A stretch of DNA of 64,000 nt from Excoecaria cochinchinensis (Eukaryota > Streptophyta > Magnoliopsida > Malpighiales > Euphorbiaceae): the NCBI GenBank assembly GCA_947683425.1, contig CANTUQ010000031.1, positions 6,707,001-6,771,000 of the forward strand. The letters are read 5' to 3'. The position numbers and the translations under genes are program-made. Position 1 is the stretch's first letter. Every line of letters begins with the position of its first letter. Below the pieces are notes generated by a model that was not told where the DNA came from, did no database searches, and saw only the letters and a list, made by a program, of their open reading frames with translations. This document shows positions 60,713 to 64,000 of this stretch, piece by piece.

Positions 60713-61860
60713 GTGGCGAAGGTGAGAAATGCGCATCAATGTGCGCAATCAATGAGGAAAGTCCCAAGAGCACCTAGTCCATCTGGGACTGAAGATCGGC
60801 CTGAGATGCGGAGATGGTTCCTACAGATGCAGCGATGGTGTCCATACGCTCCATCAACGCGTCGTACCGCTGAGATGATAAATGTGCGGGCTCTGGTGCT
60901 GGAGGTGCTTCCGGATCTTCCTCTTGCTCCTGGGGCAAGCCTCCTAGACCTCGCTGAACTCCCTGAAGATACTCTATGCGAGTAGTCAATCTGTAACCAT
61001 GTGCGCGTCATCCACTACGACCTTCATGTTCTTCATCATCTTCTTATCAATGGTCGCAGTGGATAAAAGTGACTTGGGTCTCCTCAAGGGGTGATGTACA
61101 CCCTTAGCAATAACTGTTACCAACCCACCCAGAGCAATCTTCTTCACCTTCTTAGGGTGCCATTGCATCGCTTCCAATTTATGCCACAAATGAGGTGCCC
61201 CATTAATTCTCACACCCCGCACCATACAAGCTAAAAATAAGGCCTTCGTAGATTGACTTGCCCAGGTGAGTCCACATGACTCAGAAAAGAGAGTGACGAA
61301 AACCTATGGATGATCCGCATAGCATGATTATCGAGATGGTAGGCCTTTGTCTTGCCCGATATATATGTCATGGCCGTCACCGAATCTCGAATTGTTGCCC
61401 AGGCATTATCCTTGTCATAATCCTCAAAGCAATCTGGGGCTAGGGCAAGGAAACCAAGCATTTCTGCAAAGTCCACAAAAGTCCGCTCATATTTCGTACC
61501 TTCTAGAAAAAAGGATACTTTTCCAGGATCTTGAGAAGGGTCGCGACTGATCCTACATTGCACAGTTGACACAAAATCTCTTGTCAACCCCGAATAGACC
61601 TTCTTGTTAATCACAAAAAGCTGCTCCCAACCAATATTAGATATGAGCTACTGTACTTCATTTTTTATTCCCAGCTTCTCCAACAGACTAAAGTCCAAAT
61701 AACTCGTAGGAATGTATGAGCATTTTGAAAACAAAGCATATGCAGGTTTCTAACTAGTCGGAACCCAAGAAGGCACATGGGAAATATCAACGGGAGCTGG
61801 ATGTTTGGCCTGTTGAATTCGAGGCTAGAGCAGAGCTTTTTCACTTAGGGGCCACTGCAT
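60713..61860 (-). pseudogene. P extra ORF, Athila ORF1/env-position protein
   Basis: A frame from about 61860 to 61231 carries TAG stops at 61825, 61750 and 61648 and then a TAA/TAG near 61231. Further pieces lie in other frames (61225-60986 and 60989-60774), so frameshifts are present. The best conserved part is VYSGLTRDFVSTVQ... through MTYISGKTKAYHLDNHAMRIIHR. The C-terminal piece is Gln/Glu/Pro-rich with a hydrophilic heptad-like tail. Position after integrase and wording fit the Athila ORF1-like protein, whose function is not known and which is sometimes called env-like from its place. I see no clear signal peptide or transmembrane segment. Confidence 0.6.
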
Positions 61861-62671
61861 AACATGGAAAAATCAAATTCAATAGCATTCGATGTGCATC
61901 AAACAGCAATGGCTTTCAAAATAAAGCATTATTTCAAGCTCATGCTAACCTATTAAAACAATCTCCCCATTCCAAATTGAGATTATAAAAGATGCATCAA
62001 TGCACGAAGTATTCAAATGACATAAGCACAATTCAGCAAAAGTGATGATCAAATTCAGCATTAAACCAAGAATAACCATCAGCATAAACTCAATAGAAGG
62101 TTAAGAGAGTTGCAGCTATTGTCAAAAGGCAAAAATGATCAATGAGAACAACAAACGCATTTGAACACTATGGCGAAAGAATCTCTGCATTTCAAATTGG
62201 CAATAAATGGAAAAAATAGGAAAACCATTCATTCAGACATTTTGTCAAACACCTGGTATGCAGATAAGTAACTGACTAAAATTGAAGCCCACAGATAATA
62301 ATAACAACCCAAAATTACATGACGAGGCATTAAAATGTAGAGCAAACAATTAAAACCTAGCAATTTCCATTTTCAACCAAGAATTTGAATAAAATTGACA
62401 ACTCAAATCACGCACACAGACAACTGCCCTAGCATCCCAACCCAAATTCGTTCATGGTTTCAACATCAAAGATTGAAATTGAGAATGAAAATAAGAATTG
62501 AGAACACCCACAACATTAATTCAGAGCATAAAAAGAAGAAAATCCTAAGTGGTTAGAAATATGGAGACCTCGAACGTACAGCTATGGAAGAAAACAAGAA
62601 CAGGGAAGAGAATAGCGCAAAGAGAAAATAAATGCAAAATAAAAATAAAAAGAAAGAGCAAAATTACTTAC
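61855..62671 (-). other. Predicted leader intron before the P extra ORF
   Basis: Minus-strand donor CAA/GTAAGTAA at 62672/62671, with the same bases as the Y sense-ORF donor. A possible acceptor TTATGCAG ends at 61855. If that acceptor is used, the ATG at 61860 is removed and the start must lie elsewhere, so the acceptor is tentative. Confidence 0.4.
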
Positions 62672-62826
62672 TTGTTGTAGGTTTACTGAAATCGAAGCCT
62701 AAAAGAAAGAATTGAAGCTCGAAATAGCAGATAAAAACGAAATATTCAAGTTTTGAGAGTGAGAGATGCGGGTGAGTGAGAAACAAAACACGAAAAACTG
62801 GAATTTTAAAATAAATTGTCGTGGGG

Positions 62827-63302
62827 GTCACGGTGGTAACCAAATGGTTGCCACCGTGACGTACCCAAAATTTTCAATCCAGAATTGAACCGCCTCTTGG
62901 TCACGGTGACAACCAAAGTCATTGTCACCGTGACATACTACAAATTCAAAACAGAATTGAAATTTCAACATGTCACGGTGGTAACAAATTTCATTGCCAC
63001 CGTGAAATGTGCAAACTTAAAAACAGAATTGAAACTCACCTTACGTCACGGTGACAACCAAATCAATCACTACCATGACATGTGTACACATCAAAACAGA
63101 ATGCTACTTACCTGTTGGTCACGGTGGTAACAAAAACCATTGCCACCATGACATACCAAATATGCCAATCCAAAATGTCTTCCTCATCCGGTCACAGTGA
63201 CAACCAGATCCTTGTCACCATGACATGTGCACATTCCTTAATCCAGAATGCATTCTCCACTGGTCACGGTGGTAACCAAAATCCATTGCTACCGTGACCA
63301 CC
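62827..63302. repeat. Seven-unit palindrome array inside P, upstream of the extra ORF
   Basis: Inverted repeats of the same family as the P LTR array start at 62827, 62900, 62972, 63045, 63118, 63191 and 63263; spacings are 73, 72, 73, 73, 73 and 72 bp. The left arm alternates GTGGTAAC and GTGACAAC from unit to unit, and right arms at 62900 and 63191 change to TTGTCAC in step, keeping pairing. It lies between integrase and the extra-ORF leader. Confidence 0.93.
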
Positions 63303-63525
63303 TGCAAACTTGCAAAAATATTCATCAATCACTCAAAACTTCAGCTATTAAAACCTTGAAAATTCTCCCATTAACAACATAATTTCATTATGACTACAAA
63401 CCACACAACTTAAACAAAAATAAATAGGATTAACTACCTAGAGAAAATAACAATAAACACAAAATAACAAAGTTTGAGAAGAAGTTCTGCATTTAACAAG
63501 TCCGCAGCTGGACTTTTAAATACCG

Positions 63526-64000
63526 TTAAGGATCCGTAAGGTCGACGATCGCTAAAGCCCCATCATATGTTGATTCAAAATAAGGCTTCACACGGTGTCC
63601 ATTTACCTTGAACTCGGTTTCACCCATCGGGTGCTTCAATGTGATCACTCCAAACTGATCAGCTCCCACAACCTCATACGGTCCCTTCCACTACGATTTC
63701 AACTTTCCTAGAAATAAACGCAGCCTGCTATCATATAAAAGAACTTTCATACCTAGAATGAATTCTTTCCTGACTAATTTCTTGTCGTGCCATTTCTTTG
63801 TGTTTTCCTTATACTTCTCTGCTTGTTGGTACGACCATTAGCGTATCTCTTCCAATTCAGTCATCTGGAGAAGTCTCTTCTCACCTGCACTCTTTATATC
63901 AAAATTTAAAAACTTGGTTGCCCAATAAGCTTTGTGTTCCAATTCGACCGGGAGATGACAAGATTTACCAAAAATAAGCTTAAATGGGGATAATCCTATA
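63526..64000 (-). pseudogene. P integrase C-terminal part (Athila type), truncated by window edge
   Basis: Minus-strand frame ending at TAA 63526-63528. It carries FGKSCHLPVELEHKAYWA, a LEEI region, KWHDKK, and KVLLYDSRLRLF and GPYEVV (GPY/F-like module), then FKVNGHR. This order is diagnostic of Athila integrase C-termini. In-frame stops lie at 63838 (TAA) and 63691 (TAG). The catalytic core would lie beyond the window. It would join cDNA to target DNA if intact, but this copy is broken. Confidence 0.85.

Larger units (their letters stand above)
57559..64000 (-). mobile_element. P: Athila-type Ty3-gypsy element, 3' part, running off the window
   Basis: On the minus strand: integrase C-terminus (64000-63526), palindrome array, leader with splice donor, extra ORF, 3' UTR, polypurine tract and 3' LTR (59022 down to about 57559). 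The integrase text and the extra ORF after it are Athila-like. The lower edge is uncertain (57546-57561). The 5' half lies beyond the window. Coding parts contain stops and frameshifts. Confidence 0.8.

Noticed and set aside
58434..63302. Regularly spaced repeats resembling a CRISPR array
   Set aside because: Repeat units are imperfect palindromes with covarying arms, lie inside an LTR retrotransposon of a plant and have no cas genes.

Overview
The window is plant nuclear DNA, most likely from a eudicot with a large genome. It is intergenic and built almost entirely of nested transposable elements. I see no intact host gene, rRNA, true tRNA gene or CRISPR. The reasons for a plant call are Ty3/gypsy LTR retrotransposons of the Tat/Ogre, Athila and Tekay-like (chromovirus) types, initiator-Met and Tat-type primer binding sites, an En/Spm (CACTA) transposase relic, and a tRNA-derived SINE pair. 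Element boundaries were placed by TG...CA ends and 5-bp target-site duplications (TSDs) read directly from the sequence. The letters V, X, Y, Z, W, U, T, S, R, Q and P are local names.

Layout. The base layer is a CACTA element (1-132, 35491-35800, 46737-49206). Into it went a solo LTR, V1 (133-35490). Inside V1 is a solo LTR, X (764-33641). Inside X are the Tat element Y (1605-25014, minus strand), solo LTR W (26464-30521) and X' (30733-33505), an inverted copy of X's own family. Inside Y is Z (10443-16724), a very young non-autonomous element. To the right, the CACTA layer carries U (35801-46731), a Tekay-like element with a gag remnant, a 5.2-kb LTR-like insert (T) and a SINE pair at its terminus. 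After the CACTA transposase relic come LTR fragment S, 5' LTR V2 with its primer site, LTR R split by solo LTR Q (53301-57047), and finally an Athila element P (about 57559 to beyond the window end, minus strand).

How the coding parts fit. Y reads on the minus strand as LTR, PBS, gag, protease with G-patch, RT, RNase H, a second archaeal-type RNase H and integrase. It then has a separate region with two extra genes. One is a sense ORF (6476-4623) with its own 740-nt leader intron; the other is an antisense, intron-containing plant-mobile-domain-like ORF (7685-8989). They diverge from a roughly 200-bp promoter segment with a TATA box on each side and the same CCGACGGG motifs as the LTR. P shows a parallel plan: integrase end, a palindrome array matching the one in its LTR, a leader with a splice donor, then an extra ORF. 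All coding regions are broken by stops or frameshifts.

The most unusual signal is shared by nearly all LTR families here. Each carries an array of family-specific CpG-rich inverted repeats. In P the units are spaced 71-74 bp apart in both the LTR and the internal copy, and R, U and Z have partly similar spacing. The Tekay-like LTRs also share a covarying 14-16 bp palindrome and, in several families, a CTAAGCG/CGCTTAG hairpin.
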